Of a stretch of 64,000 nucleotides of DNA, positions 25,630 to 34,818 are shown piece after piece (within the stretch, counting starts at the first letter, position 1; each line of letters opens with the position of its first letter). Origin of the DNA: Lysobacter solisilvae. GTDB lineage: Bacteria > Pseudomonadota > Gammaproteobacteria > Xanthomonadales > Xanthomonadaceae. The notes under the pieces are model-generated. The model made no database searches. It had not been told where the DNA came from and worked only from the letters and a program-made list of their open reading frames with translations. The translations under genes were made by a program, and so were the position numbers. The stretch is from contig NZ_CP071518.1 in NCBI RefSeq assembly GCF_016613535.2, positions 2,852,001 through 2,916,000 of the forward strand, given 5' to 3'.

Positions 25630-27683
25630 TCAGGCGGCGGCGGGCAGGCGGGCGGCTTGTGACAGGCCGCCGGCATCGACGATCAATGCCACGCGGCCGT
25701 CGCCCATGATGGTGGCGCCGGAAACGCCCGGCACGCGGCGGTAGTTGCTTTCCAGGTTCTTTACGACCACCTGGTGCTGGCCCAGCAGGTCGTCGACCTC
25801 CAGCGCCAGCCGGCGGCCATCGCTTTCCACGACGACGGCGATCGGGTTGTCTCGCGTGGCGCCGTCGCCACGTGCCGGCAGGCCGAACTGTTCGCCCAGG
25901 CTGATCAGCGGCAGGTAGTCCTCGCGCACGCGCAACACGCGGGCATCGCCGGCGATGGTGCGCACGTCGGCCGACTGCGTCTGCAGCGATTCGACGACGA
26001 TGTTGAGCGGGACGATGAAGACCTCGTCGCCCACCGCCACCGACATGCCATCGACGATGGCCAGGGTCAGCGGCAGGCGGATCGACACGGTCGTACCGTG
26101 GCCGCTGTGGCTGCGGATCTCCACCTGGCCGCCCAGCGCGGTGATGTTCTTCTTGACCACGTCCATGCCAACGCCGCGCCCGGACAGGTCGGTCAGCGCT
26201 TCGGCGGTGGAGAAGCCCGGCGCGAACACCAGGTCCCAGACCTGCGCATCGGTGGGGTTCTCGGGAACCGGGAGCGCGCGTTCGGCGGCCTTGCGCAGGA
26301 TGCGCTCGCGGTCCAGGCCGCGGCCGTCGTCGCCGATCTCGATGATGATGTGGCCGCCCTGGTGGGCCGCCGCGAGGGTGATCGTGCCGGTTTCGTCCTT
26401 TCCGGCCGCGCGGCGTTCCTCGGGCGATTCCAGGCCGTGGTCGATCGCGTTGCGCACCAGGTGCACCAGCGGATCGACGATCTTCTCGATGACGCCCTTG
26501 TCCAGTTCGGTGGCTTCGCCCGAGGTGCGCAGGCGCACGTGCTTGCCCAGGCGCGAAGCGAGGTCGCGCACCATGCGCGGAAAGCGGCTGAAGGCGAACT
26601 CGACGGGCAGCATGCGCACGCCCATCACCGATTCCTGCAGGTCGCGCGTGTTGCGTTCCAGTTGGCCCAGCCCCGACAGCAGGGCTTCGTTGGCGACCGG
26701 GTCCAGGGTGCTCGGAACGCTGGCGCAGCATGGCCTGGGTGATCACCAGTTCGCCGACCAGGTTGATCAGCGCGTCGACTTTCGACACCGCCACGCGGAT
26801 GGAGTTGTCGCCGTCACTGCTACGGCGGCCACCGGTGGCGCCTGCGTCCTGCTCGCTGGCCACTGATGCGCCGATGGCCGCGCCCGGCAGTGCCGGCGAC
26901 GGCGCGGCGGGCACAGGCGCGACCGCGACAGCGGCCTGGTCCAGTTCGATGCGCAGTTCGCATTCGTCCTGCACCCAGGCGAAGGCTTCGTCGATGGCGG
27001 CGCGGGGCACCGTGCCCGGCAGGGTCAGGTCCCAGGCCAGATAGGCCTCGTAGGGATCCATCTGCTCGAACGGCGGCAGTCGCTTGTCCAGGGCAGGTGA
27101 TGCCCAGTTCGCCGTGGCTGCCCAGCTCGCGCAGGATGCGCAGCGGGTCGTTGCCGCTCATGAACATGGAAGGCGCGGGCGAGAAGGCGATGCGCCAGTC
27201 CGCAGATGCGGCGGTCGCAGCGGTGCAGGCTTCAGCGTCGACGGGTGCGGCGATGTCGGCAGGGGTGGATGCGATCGCGACCGCCGCGTGCTCGGGTGCG
27301 GCCCCGGACAGCATCCGGTCCAGTCCGGCCCGCGCATGCGACAGCGCGTCCTGATCGACCGGGCCGCCGTGTTCGCAGGCCCGCAGCAGCGAACGCAGCA
27401 TGTCGACCGACACGAGCAGGGCGCCGATCGCGCTGGCGTCCAGGCGCCGGCGGCCGCCGCGGGCTTCGTCGAGCAGCGTCTCCAGCAGATGCGTCAGGTC
27501 GGTGACCGCAGTGAAGCCGAACGTGGCCGCGCCGCCCTTGATCGAATGGGCGGCACGGAAGATGACGTTGATCGTTTCCGGGTCGCCGCAGCCTGATTCC
27601 AGCGACAGCAGGCCGCTTTCCATGGCATCCAGGCCTTCGCGGCTTTCCTCGAAGAACGCAGCGTGGAAGCGGGTGATGTCCAT
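25630..27683 (-). pseudogene. cheA: CheA histidine kinase, frame broken twice as sequenced
   Basis: All CheA parts are present but in three frames. Frame 1 (27683 to about 27093) gives the Hpt domain with the phospho-His in FRAAHSIKGGAATFGF and reads to GELGITC. An extra base at 27092 then shifts to frame 2, which continues LDKRLPPFEQMDPYEAY through the dimerisation helices to LVITQAMLRQRS. A second extra base at 26713 shifts to frame 3, which gives the kinase core (NAIDHGLESPEERRAAGK, GDDGRGLD, SGRGVGMDVV) and the CheW-like regulatory domain. Removing the two bases restores a 683-residue protein. This could be a recent pseudogene or a sequencing error. An intact second cheA lies at 31941-33731. 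Confidence 0.8.
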
Positions 27684-27797
27684 GGGGGCCGGGTCGGGTG
27701 ATGGGAGTGGAAAGCGCGGAGATCAAGGAAGGGCGGTGGGCCCGTGCCGGCAGGCAATCTGCCCTCGGCTCGTTTCCCGCCCCGGTCGTTCCTGGTC

Positions 27798-28163
27798 TCA
27801 GCCGATGACCTTGCGGACCGTCGCGACCAGCTGTTCGGGATCGAAGGGCTTGACCAGCCAGCCGGTGGCGCCGGCGGCCTTGCCCTCGAGCTTCTTGTCG
27901 CCGCCCGACTCGGTGGTCAGCATCAGCAGCGGGGTGAACTTGTAGGCCGGCAGCTGGCGCAGTTCGCGAATGAGCGAGATGCCGTCCATGCGCGGCATGT
28001 TGACGTCGGTGACCACCGCGTCGAACCGCTGGGTGCGGGCTATCTCGAGCGCGGCCTGTCCATCCTCGGCCTCGCGCACCTGGAACCCACCGGAGGTCAG
28101 CGCGAAGGCGACCATCTGCCGCATGGAGGTGGAATCGTCGACGATCAGCAGTTGCGCGCTCAA
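27798..28163 (-). CDS. cheY: CheY-type response regulator
   Basis: A 121-residue receiver with a full phosphorylation pocket: LLIVDDS acidic pair, acceptor Asp in VVTDVNMPRMDG, Thr in MLTTESGG and Lys in LVKPFD. The start is TTG 28163, which shares bases with the TGA stop of the STAS gene (TTGA) and has GGAGAG six bases upstream; no in-frame ATG comes before the fold. It lies between the STAS gene and the broken cheA and probably receives phosphate from that kinase. A second CheY is encoded beside cheZ at 34371-34763. Confidence 0.9.
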   Translation of the reverse strand: MSAQLLIVDDSTSMRQMVAFALTSGGFQVREAEDGQAALEIARTQRFDAVVTDVNMPRMDGISLIRELRQLPAYKFTPLLMLTTESGGDKKLEGKAAGATGWLVKPFDPEQLVATVRKVIG

Positions 28164-28450
28164 GCGGGCTCTCCGGTGTGGGTATCGACCCCGAGGCTGA
28201 CCGCCAGGCCAAGCTGGCGCGCGGCGGAAGCAAGGATCGTTGATGCGAGGGTGACGGTGGTCTGATGGCCGCGAGCGGCGCGGTCGCGCACGAAGGCATG
28301 AAGCAGTTGCAGGCCGGCGGCGTGCACGCGTTCGACGCGGTCGCCTGTCAGAGCCAGCGGGCCTTCGTCTTCCAGGTGCGGCTGCAGGCACGCCTGCAGT
28401 TCGGTGACGTGTTCGATGCCCAGGTCGGATTGCAGCGGAAGCTCGGTCAT
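28160..28450 (-). CDS. STAS-domain protein
   Basis: A 96-residue stand-alone STAS domain of the anti-anti-sigma/MlaB type, recognisable by the order IEHVTELQACL, PLALTGDRVERVHAAGLQLLHAF and a C-terminal LAVSLG helix. In signalling members a Ser or Thr in the segment DSAGLQLL is phosphorylated; here that segment reads VHAAGLQLL, so the acceptor is alanine and the preceding Asp is His. It therefore probably acts as a binding module rather than a phospho-switch. Start ATG 28450. STAS genes occur in chemosensory clusters of other gammaproteobacteria; a role in the array is inferred from position. Confidence 0.8.
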   Translation of the reverse strand: MTELPLQSDLGIEHVTELQACLQPHLEDEGPLALTGDRVERVHAAGLQLLHAFVRDRAARGHQTTVTLASTILASAARQLGLAVSLGVDTHTGEPA

Positions 28451-28550
28451 GGCGGTGGCCGCAGGGTGTTCGATGGATTTAACGGCGTGGTTGGCGCGGA
28501 CTTGAGCGGGTTGCACGGTGGGCGGGAGAACGTTCCCGCCACGGCGGCCC

Positions 28551-29234
28551 TCATCCGAACAGGGCATTCGCGTCGAGCAGTACCGTCGGACATGCGCCGA
28601 CCCGCGCCACGCCCAGGATGGCGCCGGGAAGGGTGCCGGGGAGCGGCGGCTCGATGCGGTCGCGGCCCAGCCAGACCACGTCGTCCACCGCGGTGACCAG
28701 GACGCCGATCAGCTCGTCGTCGCGTTCGATGACGACGATCCGGCTGCGTTCGTCGGTGTGGACACAACCGGTATCGAGCCACAGGCCCAGGTCGAAGACC
28801 GGCACGATGCGCCCCCGCAGGTTCATCACGCCCAGCACCGCGCGTTGCGCGCCGCGCATGGCGACGATCGGAGCCAGGCGGACGACTTCCTGCACGCACA
28901 GCAGTTCCACCGCGTAGCTCGCCGCGTCGACGCTGACGCGCAACCAGCGTTGCGCGGCGGGCGAGGCGGCGATATTGCGGCCCACCGGCCCGTGCGCGGC
29001 GGGCATGGGCCCGGGCAGGTGCGGCGCGGGCGCGGGGTGCGCGGGCTCGAAATGGCCCGACGGGCGCGCCACAGGCACGGGGATGGGGTGCTCGGTGGGC
29101 GACAGCGGGGCGGCGTCACATGTGGCGGGCTCGCGCGGCGGGTCCCGCAGGACCGGCTCGACCTGCAGCTCGCCGTCACCGATCAGGGCGTCCAGGTAAT
29201 CGTCGATCACGGTCAGCGAGCCGGTGCTGTTCAT
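28551..29234 (-). CDS. parP: ParP-like polar array protein (CheW-like C-terminus)
   Basis: A 227-residue protein. The N-terminal 90 residues are proline- and alanine-rich and probably unstructured. The C-terminal 130 residues are a CheW-like domain (LRVSVDAASYAVELLCVQEVVRL, GVMNLRGRIVPVFDL, GVLVTAVDDVVWL). Its ATG overlaps the end of the ParA-type ATPase gene by four bases. In Vibrio, ParP has this same architecture, is encoded next to parC, and uses its CheW-like domain to insert into CheA arrays and protect them from dissociation. The name rests on architecture and position; a plain cheW paralogue is the alternative. Confidence 0.75.
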   Translation of the reverse strand: MNSTGSLTVIDDYLDALIGDGELQVEPVLRDPPREPATCDAAPLSPTEHPIPVPVARPSGHFEPAHPAPAPHLPGPMPAAHGPVGRNIAASPAAQRWLRVSVDAASYAVELLCVQEVVRLAPIVAMRGAQRAVLGVMNLRGRIVPVFDLGLWLDTGCVHTDERSRIVVIERDDELIGVLVTAVDDVVWLGRDRIEPPLPGTLPGAILGVARVGACPTVLLDANALFG

Positions 29235-30004
29235 GCGGCCTGCCTCTGGGCGGCATCGGACTGCGCCAGCAGCCAGGCCAGGGCGCGCCGGTAGGCGTCG
29301 GCGCCACGTCCGGTGATCGGCGCTGCCTGGGTGAGGGCGTTCGCATCACGCAGACGCGTGTCCACCGGCACCGCGGCCGGCCACACGCGGCCTTCGTAGC
29401 GGTCGTGCAGCAAATCGAGGTTGTGGATGCCCGACCGCGTCCGTCGGTCGTAGAGCGTGGGCAGCACGTAGCTGGGGAGCGGACGACGGCGCGAGCGTTC
29501 CACCATCTGCGCGGTGCGCAGCATGTCGGCCAGCCCGTGCAGCGCGAGCTGGTCGGTCTGGGTGGGCACTACCAGCCGGTCGGCCGCGGCCAGCGCGTTG
29601 ATCATCAGCAGGCCGAGCGTGGGCGGGCAATCGAGCAGTACGTAGTCGAAGGCGGGGTGTACGGCGTGCAGCGCGCGGCCGAGCGACAGGCCCAGCCCGG
29701 GCTGCGTCGCCCCGCGGCGTTCCAGCGTGGCCAGGGCCGGCTGCGCAGCCACCAGCTTGAGGCCGTCGATCGACGTGCCGCGCGCCAGTGACGAAAGCGT
29801 GGCACCACTGCTGCCGAACAGGTCATGCGTGCCCGCTGGCGGCGGATCGCCCGGCACGCCGAAGGCGCGGGTCAGCGAGGCGTGGGGATCCAGGTCCACC
29901 AGCAGCACGCGATGTCCGGCCATCGCCAGACCGCGGGCGAGGAAAAGTGTGGTCGTCGTCTTGCCGACGCCGCCTTTCTGGTTGGCGATGGCCCAGGCCT
30001 GCAT
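29231..30004 (-). CDS. parC: ParC-like ParA/MinD ATPase for array positioning
   Basis: A 257-residue ParA-family ATPase. The deviant Walker A motif KGGVGKTTTT starts at residue 10, switch I lies near LVDLDPHASLT and switch II near LLDCPPTLGLL. In Vibrio and related bacteria ParC forms a polar focus that recruits ParP and the chemotaxis arrays. Here it follows motD (TGACATG junction) and overlaps the ParP-like gene, exactly the expected pair. It is distinct from FlhG in this cluster, which controls flagellar number. The ATG at 30004 is chosen because the ATPase fold begins within ten residues. Confidence 0.82.
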   Translation of the reverse strand: MQAWAIANQKGGVGKTTTTLFLARGLAMAGHRVLLVDLDPHASLTRAFGVPGDPPPAGTHDLFGSSGATLSSLARGTSIDGLKLVAAQPALATLERRGATQPGLGLSLGRALHAVHPAFDYVLLDCPPTLGLLMINALAAADRLVVPTQTDQLALHGLADMLRTAQMVERSRRRPLPSYVLPTLYDRRTRSGIHNLDLLHDRYEGRVWPAAVPVDTRLRDANALTQAAPITGRGADAYRRALAWLLAQSDAAQRQAA

Positions 30005-30005
30005 G

Positions 30006-31130
30006 TCAGCCGGCTCCCGGTTGCGGTGCCGCGCGCGAGTCGGCCAAGCCGGCATCCTGCGACGGCGCATGGCCGGCACGAGGCTGCGCCTTGCGCGCGG
30101 CGGAAGTGGAGGGGGAATGGACCGGCGCAGGCGCCGAATCCGGTAGCGATGGAACAAGGACCACAGCACCCGTCGGATTGACGCCGGTCGCCTGTGCCAC
30201 GGTCGGCGCGGCGTCCGGTACCAACGCGAGTGTCGGGCCCCCTTCGGGGACGGCATCGGGCCCCTCGGGTGCGGCCAGGATCACCAGCAGCACCCGGCGG
30301 TTGGCGTTGCGGCCGGCTTCGGTCAGGTTGTCGGCCACCGGCTGGTGTTCGCCGTAGCCGACGACGGCCAGGCGCTTGGGCGCGACACCTTCTTCGGTCA
30401 TCACGTGCACGACACTGACCGCGCGCGCCGCGGACAGCTCCCAGTTCGACTCGAACAGCGCCGTGCGGATGGGGCGGTCGTCGGTATAACCCTCGACCCG
30501 CACCGCATTGGCTTCGCCGCGCAGGACGCCTGCCAGTTTGCGGACGGTGGACGTGGCCACCGGACTGGGCAGGGCCGAACCACTGGCGAACAGGATGTCG
30601 CTCTGGATCTCGACTTCGAGGAAGTTGTGGCCGCGCCGCACGGTCACCAGGTTCTTGCGGACCAGTTCGCTCAGTGCCTGCTGGATCTGTCGGCCCAGCG
30701 AGTTGAGCTGGCGTTCGCGGGCGCGCAGGGTTTCACCTGCCTTGCCGGACTGGCCAGGCTCGCCGGCCGCGGCCTTCGCGCCGGCGTGCCGCCCGAACGT
30801 CGGCATGTCCAGCACCTGGCGCACGCGCACGACGCTGACCGGGCTCACGGCGGCCGGGCCCGTCTTGGCGGCGGCGGTCTGCATGGAGGGGCGGTCGAAG
30901 TTGGACCCCTGCAGCTGCGTCTGGCCCAGGCGGACGGGCGCGATGGTGCGGGGCGGGCCGCCGAAGGCCGAGTTGAGCGCGTCGGCCATGACGCGGTACT
31001 TGCCTTCATTGACCGAGGAGATGGCGTACATCACGACGAAGAAGGCGAGCAGCAGCGTCACCAGGTCGCCATAGGGAATCGCCCAGGCCTCGTGGTTGGC
31101 ATGTTCTTCGTGCTGGTGCCGGCGGGCCAT
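30006..31130 (-). CDS. motD: Flagellar motor stator protein MotD
   Basis: A 374-residue MotB-type stator subunit. The single transmembrane helix near residues 20-42 carries the proton-path Asp in IPYGDLVTLLLAFFVVMYA. The C-terminal OmpA-like peptidoglycan-binding domain (about 175-300) has SDILFASGS, VEGYTDDRPI and NANRRVLL. An Ala/Pro-rich tail of about 80 residues follows, longer than usual. MotC and MotD form the stator pair that drives swimming or swarming in Pseudomonas. The motC gene ends seven bases upstream. Confidence 0.93.
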   Translation of the reverse strand: MARRHQHEEHANHEAWAIPYGDLVTLLLAFFVVMYAISSVNEGKYRVMADALNSAFGGPPRTIAPVRLGQTQLQGSNFDRPSMQTAAAKTGPAAVSPVSVVRVRQVLDMPTFGRHAGAKAAAGEPGQSGKAGETLRARERQLNSLGRQIQQALSELVRKNLVTVRRGHNFLEVEIQSDILFASGSALPSPVATSTVRKLAGVLRGEANAVRVEGYTDDRPIRTALFESNWELSAARAVSVVHVMTEEGVAPKRLAVVGYGEHQPVADNLTEAGRNANRRVLLVILAAPEGPDAVPEGGPTLALVPDAAPTVAQATGVNPTGAVVLVPSLPDSAPAPVHSPSTSAARKAQPRAGHAPSQDAGLADSRAAPQPGAG

Positions 31131-31137
31131 GTGCGCC

Positions 31138-31878
31138 TCAGTGCACGTAGCCGTTGAGACGGGCTTCGATGTTGCGCGGGTTCTCGCCCTGGGCGATGGC
31201 GATCAGCCCTTCGACGATCATCTCGCGCTCCTCGGTCTGGTGGTGGACCAGGCCCTTGAGCTTGGATGCCATCGGCAGCAGCGCCAGGTTGGCCGCGCCG
31301 ATGCCGTAGATGGTGGCGGTGAACGCCGCGGCGATGCCGTGGCCGAGCTTGCTGGGGTCGGCCAGGTTCTTCATCACCGCGATCAGGCCCAGCACGGCGC
31401 CGATGATGCCCAGCGTGGGTGAATAGATGCCCATGCCTTCGAACACCTTGGCCGCGGCCAGGTCGCGCGAACTCTGGCCGTGCATGTCGATCTCGAGCAT
31501 CTGCCGGATCGCCTCGGGTTCCACGCCGTCGACGACCATCTGCAGACCCTTGCGCAGGAACGGATCCTGCTGCGCCTGCACTTCGGCCTCCAGGCCGAGC
31601 AGGCCCTGCTTGCGGGCGACGGTACTCCAGCCCACCAGGCGCGCGATCAGCGCGTGCCGGTCCTGCGAAGGCGGGCGAAACACCCAGCGGGCGATCTTCA
31701 TCGCCCGCTTGAAGGTGGCCGCGGGGGTCTGCAACAGGATCGCTGCCACCGTGCCGCAGATCACGATCACGAACGCGGCCGGCGACCAGAGCGCGGACAG
31801 GCCCGCGCCCTTGAGCACGCTGCCTACCAGCAGCGCGACCACGGCCAGGATGGCGCCGATGACACTGAGTCGATCCAT
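31138..31878 (-). CDS. motC: Flagellar motor stator protein MotC
   Basis: A 246-residue MotA-type stator subunit with four transmembrane helices. The conserved features are GTVAAILLQTP, the cytoplasmic charged loop, and the FEGMGIYSPTLGIIGAVLGLI segment with proline-containing helices near the channel. It forms the ion channel of the stator with MotD and is coupled to it by position. The name motC (rather than motA) follows from the neighbouring motD and the gammaproteobacterial layout behind cheA. The MotA equivalent is not seen in the window. Confidence 0.93.
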   Translation of the reverse strand: MDRLSVIGAILAVVALLVGSVLKGAGLSALWSPAAFVIVICGTVAAILLQTPAATFKRAMKIARWVFRPPSQDRHALIARLVGWSTVARKQGLLGLEAEVQAQQDPFLRKGLQMVVDGVEPEAIRQMLEIDMHGQSSRDLAAAKVFEGMGIYSPTLGIIGAVLGLIAVMKNLADPSKLGHGIAAAFTATIYGIGAANLALLPMASKLKGLVHHQTEEREMIVEGLIAIAQGENPRNIEARLNGYVH

Positions 31879-31940
31879 GATTTCTTATCGGTCCGGTGAA
31901 GGTTTACTTGAACCGGTCATCGCCCGGTCGGCGCGGGTGC

Positions 31941-33731
31941 TCATCGCGCGCGCTCCAGGCGGCCGGGACCGTGGACCCCGTCGCGCAGGCCCGTGCGCAG
32001 CAGCGCGTCGACGTCCAGGATCAGGGCCATGCGGCCGTCGCCGACCAGGCTGGCGCCGGCGTAGCCCGGCAGTCCGCGCAGGGTGGAGGGCAGGGCCTTG
32101 ATCACGACTTCCTCGCGTCCGCGCACGCGGTCGACCGCCAGGCAGTAGCGCTGTTCGCCGGACTGCAGCACCACGCTGGTGCACACCGACAGGGGCGCCG
32201 GATCCAGGCCCAGCCAGCCGCGCAGGGTCAGCAGGGGGAGCGGTTCCTGGCGCAGGTCCAGCATCGGCTGGCCGTCGATGAACAACGGAGGGCCGGGAGC
32301 GTGCGAGAGCACTTCGACCACGCGCACCAGCGGCAGCGCATAGACGTCGTCGTCGATTTCCACCAGCAGGGTGGGCAGGATCGCGAGCGTGAGCGGCACC
32401 CTGATGGCGAAGCGGCTGCCGCTGCCGATTTCCGAATGGATCTGGACCAGGCCGGAGAGTTCGCGGATCTTTGACTGCACCACGTCCATGCCGACGCCGC
32501 GGCCGGACAGGTCGCTGACTTCGTCGCGGGTCGAGAAACCGGGCAGGAAGATCAGCTGCAGGCATTCCTCGCCGGACAGGCGGGCCGCGGCGTCGGCCGT
32601 GATCAGTCCCTTGTCGACCGCGAGGCGACGGATCTTTTCCGGGTCGATGCCGGCGCCGTCGTCGCGCACTTCGATCGCGACGTGGTCGCCTTCCTGCTGC
32701 GCGCTCAGGCGGACGCGGCCCTGCTCGGGCTTGCCGGCGCGGCGGCGGGCGTCGGGCATCTCGATGCCGTGGTCGATGGCGTTGCGCACCAGGTGCACCA
32801 GCGGATCGGCCAGGGCTTCGACCAGGTTGCGGTCGAGCTCGGTATCGGCGCCGACCACTTCCAGTTCGACGTTCTTCTTCAGTTGGCGCGCCACGTCGCG
32901 CGCGAGCTTGGGGAAGCGGGCGAAGACGCGTCCTACCGGCTGCATGCGCGCGGTCATCACCGCCGACTGCAGTCGCGAGGTAGCCACATCGAGGCTGGCC
33001 ACGGCACGGTCGAGGTCGTCGTCGCGCAGGCGCGGGCGGATCGTCTTCAGCCGATTGCGTGCGAGCACGAGTTCACCGACCAGGTTCACCATCGCGTCCA
33101 GGCGGCGCACGTCGACGCGGACGGTGTGATCCGAGGACTCGGCCGGCGCCGCAGGTCGGGCGGGCATCGTGCGCGCGGCGGGTGCCGGGGCGGGCACCAC
33201 CGGTGTCGCGTCGACCGCGACCGGGCCTGGCACCGCGCCGGCACCGTGCAGGCTGTCCAGCAGTGCCTCGAAATCGAGATCGTCGATGCCGTCGCCGGCG
33301 GCAAACTGCGCAATCGCCGCCTGGGGAGCAGGTGCCGCGGAGGCGTGCGGCGACATCCCCGCGCGCAATGCCGCCAGCACCTCGGCCGGGGCTTGCGCCG
33401 GCGACATCCCGGCGGCGACGGCCTGCAGCATGTCCACCAGCAGGTCGATGGCCTGCTGCGCGCCATCGAAGGCGACTGCGTCGAGCGGCGCGGCGCCGCT
33501 GCGTGCAGCGTCGAGCCGGTCCTCGGCGGCATGGCAGATCTGCACCATCGGCGCGAGGTCGAGGAAGCCGGCGCCACCCTTGATGGTGTGGAAGCCGCGG
33601 AACACGGCATTGAGGCCGTCGCGGTCGAACGGGTCGCGCTCGAGCACGACCATCTGTTCGCCCAGCTGGTCGAGGATCTCGCGCGCCTCGATCAGGAAGT
33701 CGGCGCAGATATCGGAGGCGACGGCGGACAT
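31941..33731 (-). CDS. cheA: Chemotaxis histidine kinase CheA (main, intact)
   Basis: A 596-residue CheA with all domains in order: Hpt (FRGFHTIKGGAGFLDL, phospho-His near residue 47), a Pro/Ala-rich linker with no clear P2 domain, dimerisation helices (RRLDAMVNLVGELVLARNRL), ATP-binding core (RNAIDHGIEMPDARR, VRDDGAGIDP, SGRGVGMDVVQ) and the CheW-like regulatory domain. It phosphorylates CheY and CheB. The shortness of the middle region compared with E. coli CheA (654 residues) reflects the missing CheY-docking domain. It follows cheZ by four bases, in the fliA-cheY-cheZ-cheA order typical of the group. Confidence 0.96.
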   Translation of the reverse strand: MSAVASDICADFLIEAREILDQLGEQMVVLERDPFDRDGLNAVFRGFHTIKGGAGFLDLAPMVQICHAAEDRLDAARSGAAPLDAVAFDGAQQAIDLLVDMLQAVAAGMSPAQAPAEVLAALRAGMSPHASAAPAPQAAIAQFAAGDGIDDLDFEALLDSLHGAGAVPGPVAVDATPVVPAPAPAARTMPARPAAPAESSDHTVRVDVRRLDAMVNLVGELVLARNRLKTIRPRLRDDDLDRAVASLDVATSRLQSAVMTARMQPVGRVFARFPKLARDVARQLKKNVELEVVGADTELDRNLVEALADPLVHLVRNAIDHGIEMPDARRRAGKPEQGRVRLSAQQEGDHVAIEVRDDGAGIDPEKIRRLAVDKGLITADAAARLSGEECLQLIFLPGFSTRDEVSDLSGRGVGMDVVQSKIRELSGLVQIHSEIGSGSRFAIRVPLTLAILPTLLVEIDDDVYALPLVRVVEVLSHAPGPPLFIDGQPMLDLRQEPLPLLTLRGWLGLDPAPLSVCTSVVLQSGEQRYCLAVDRVRGREEVVIKALPSTLRGLPGYAGASLVGDGRMALILDVDALLRTGLRDGVHGPGRLERAR

Positions 33732-33735
33732 CTGG

Positions 33736-34374
33736 TTACAGTCCCAGTGAGGAAAGCAGCTGGTTGGCGTCGTCCTGGGTGGCGGCCGGTTCATCCAGCC
33801 CGCGCAGCGACGGGCCGAAGCCGCGGCGCGCAAGCCCGGGGTCGGCCACCTGGATCGGCGCTTCGTGTTCCTCCGCCATCCCGCCCAGGCCCGCATGCAC
33901 GGCCCGTACCAGGTCGACGACGCGGCGGATGATCTGGCCGGTGAGGTCCTGGCAGCCCTGTGCGGCGGTCATCTCCGACAGGCGCCCGCGGATCGCGGCG
34001 ATCGTGGCCGCAGTGGCCTCGTCGTGGCCCGATGCGTTGAGCGTTCCCACCAGGACGGCGCACTCCTGGATCAGGTCCAGGGTGTGGTGGCTGGCGTCTT
34101 CGCTCATCTGCACGACATGCTCCAGGCGCGCGCAGGCTTCGGGCAGCGAACCACCGCTCGCGCCGGCGGTGCCGCCCAGCGCCGCTTCCAGTTCGCGCGC
34201 CAGCCGGGCCATGCCCTGCACGAGCGGCTGCGTGCGCCATGAGATCAGTTCGTCGACATTCGCGCGCCAGGTGGCGTGGTCGTCCTTCTCCAGTGCATCC
34301 AGGGCCGCGTGCAGGCAGGCGATGAGGGCCTGGCGCTCGCCGCTCGGGCCGGACAGGGACGCGGCGGCATTCAC
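33736..34374 (-). CDS. cheZ: CheY phosphatase CheZ
   Basis: A 212-residue CheZ that removes phosphate from CheY-P and so lets the motor return to its default state. The long helical hairpin contains QDLTGQII, in which Asp143 and Gln147 match the catalytic residues of the E. coli enzyme. The last helix ([12 protein letters not shown]) is the CheY-binding tail, separated by a flexible linker. It starts with GTG 34374, overlapping the TGA of cheY (GTGA), which couples the two genes translationally. Confidence 0.95.
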   Translation of the reverse strand: MNAAASLSGPSGERQALIACLHAALDALEKDDHATWRANVDELISWRTQPLVQGMARLARELEAALGGTAGASGGSLPEACARLEHVVQMSEDASHHTLDLIQECAVLVGTLNASGHDEATAATIAAIRGRLSEMTAAQGCQDLTGQIIRRVVDLVRAVHAGLGGMAEEHEAPIQVADPGLARRGFGPSLRGLDEPAATQDDANQLLSSLGL

Positions 34375-34763
34375 GCGGCGGCCCCGAGGCGTTCGAAGAT
34401 CTTGCCCAGCTTGTCGCCGAGCGTGGCAGCGGTGAAGGGCTTGATGACGTAGCCGTTCACCCCGGCCTGCGCCGCTTCGATGATCTGCTCGCGCTTGGCT
34501 TCCGCGGTGACCATCAGTACCGGGATCTTCGACAGGCCGGCCTCGGCACGGATCGCCTTGAGCAGGTCGATGCCGGCCATGCCGGGCATGTTCCAGTCGG
34601 TGATCACCAGGTCGAAGGGGCCCTTGCGCAGTTCGACCAGCGCGGTGGAGCCGTCGTCCGCCTCGGCGGTGTTGAAGAAGCCCAGGTCGTTGAGCAGGTT
34701 CTTGACGATGCGTCGCATGGTCGAGAAGTCGTCGACGATCAGGATGCGGATGTTCTTTTCCAT
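34371..34763 (-). CDS. cheY: Chemotaxis response regulator CheY (motor-binding)
   Basis: A 130-residue receiver close to classical Che[21 protein letters not shown], acceptor Asp in [12 protein letters not shown], Thr in MVTAEA, Lys in IKPFTA. It carries the chemotaxis signal to FliM. It lies 55 bases downstream of fliA and is coupled to cheZ, which marks it as the motor-controlling copy. ATG 34763 is chosen at the beginning of the fold. Confidence 0.97.
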   Translation of the reverse strand: MEKNIRILIVDDFSTMRRIVKNLLNDLGFFNTAEADDGSTALVELRKGPFDLVITDWNMPGMAGIDLLKAIRAEAGLSKIPVLMVTAEAKREQIIEAAQAGVNGYVIKPFTAATLGDKLGKIFERLGAAA

Positions 34764-34818
34764 GCGGGTCTCGGCGGGAAGGTCTTGGGGAAATGAAGGG
34801 GAGGGCAAGCGCGGCCGG

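Noticed and set aside
25630..27683. Programmed ribosomal frameshifting in cheA
   Set aside because: Two separate shifts without slippery heptamers or stimulatory structures are not a known arrangement; error or decay is simpler.
31888..31908. Sigma-28 promoter before motC
   Set aside because: The minus strand has TAAAC and CCGATAA, but they are about five bases too close for FliA, and the position would be downstream of the motC start.
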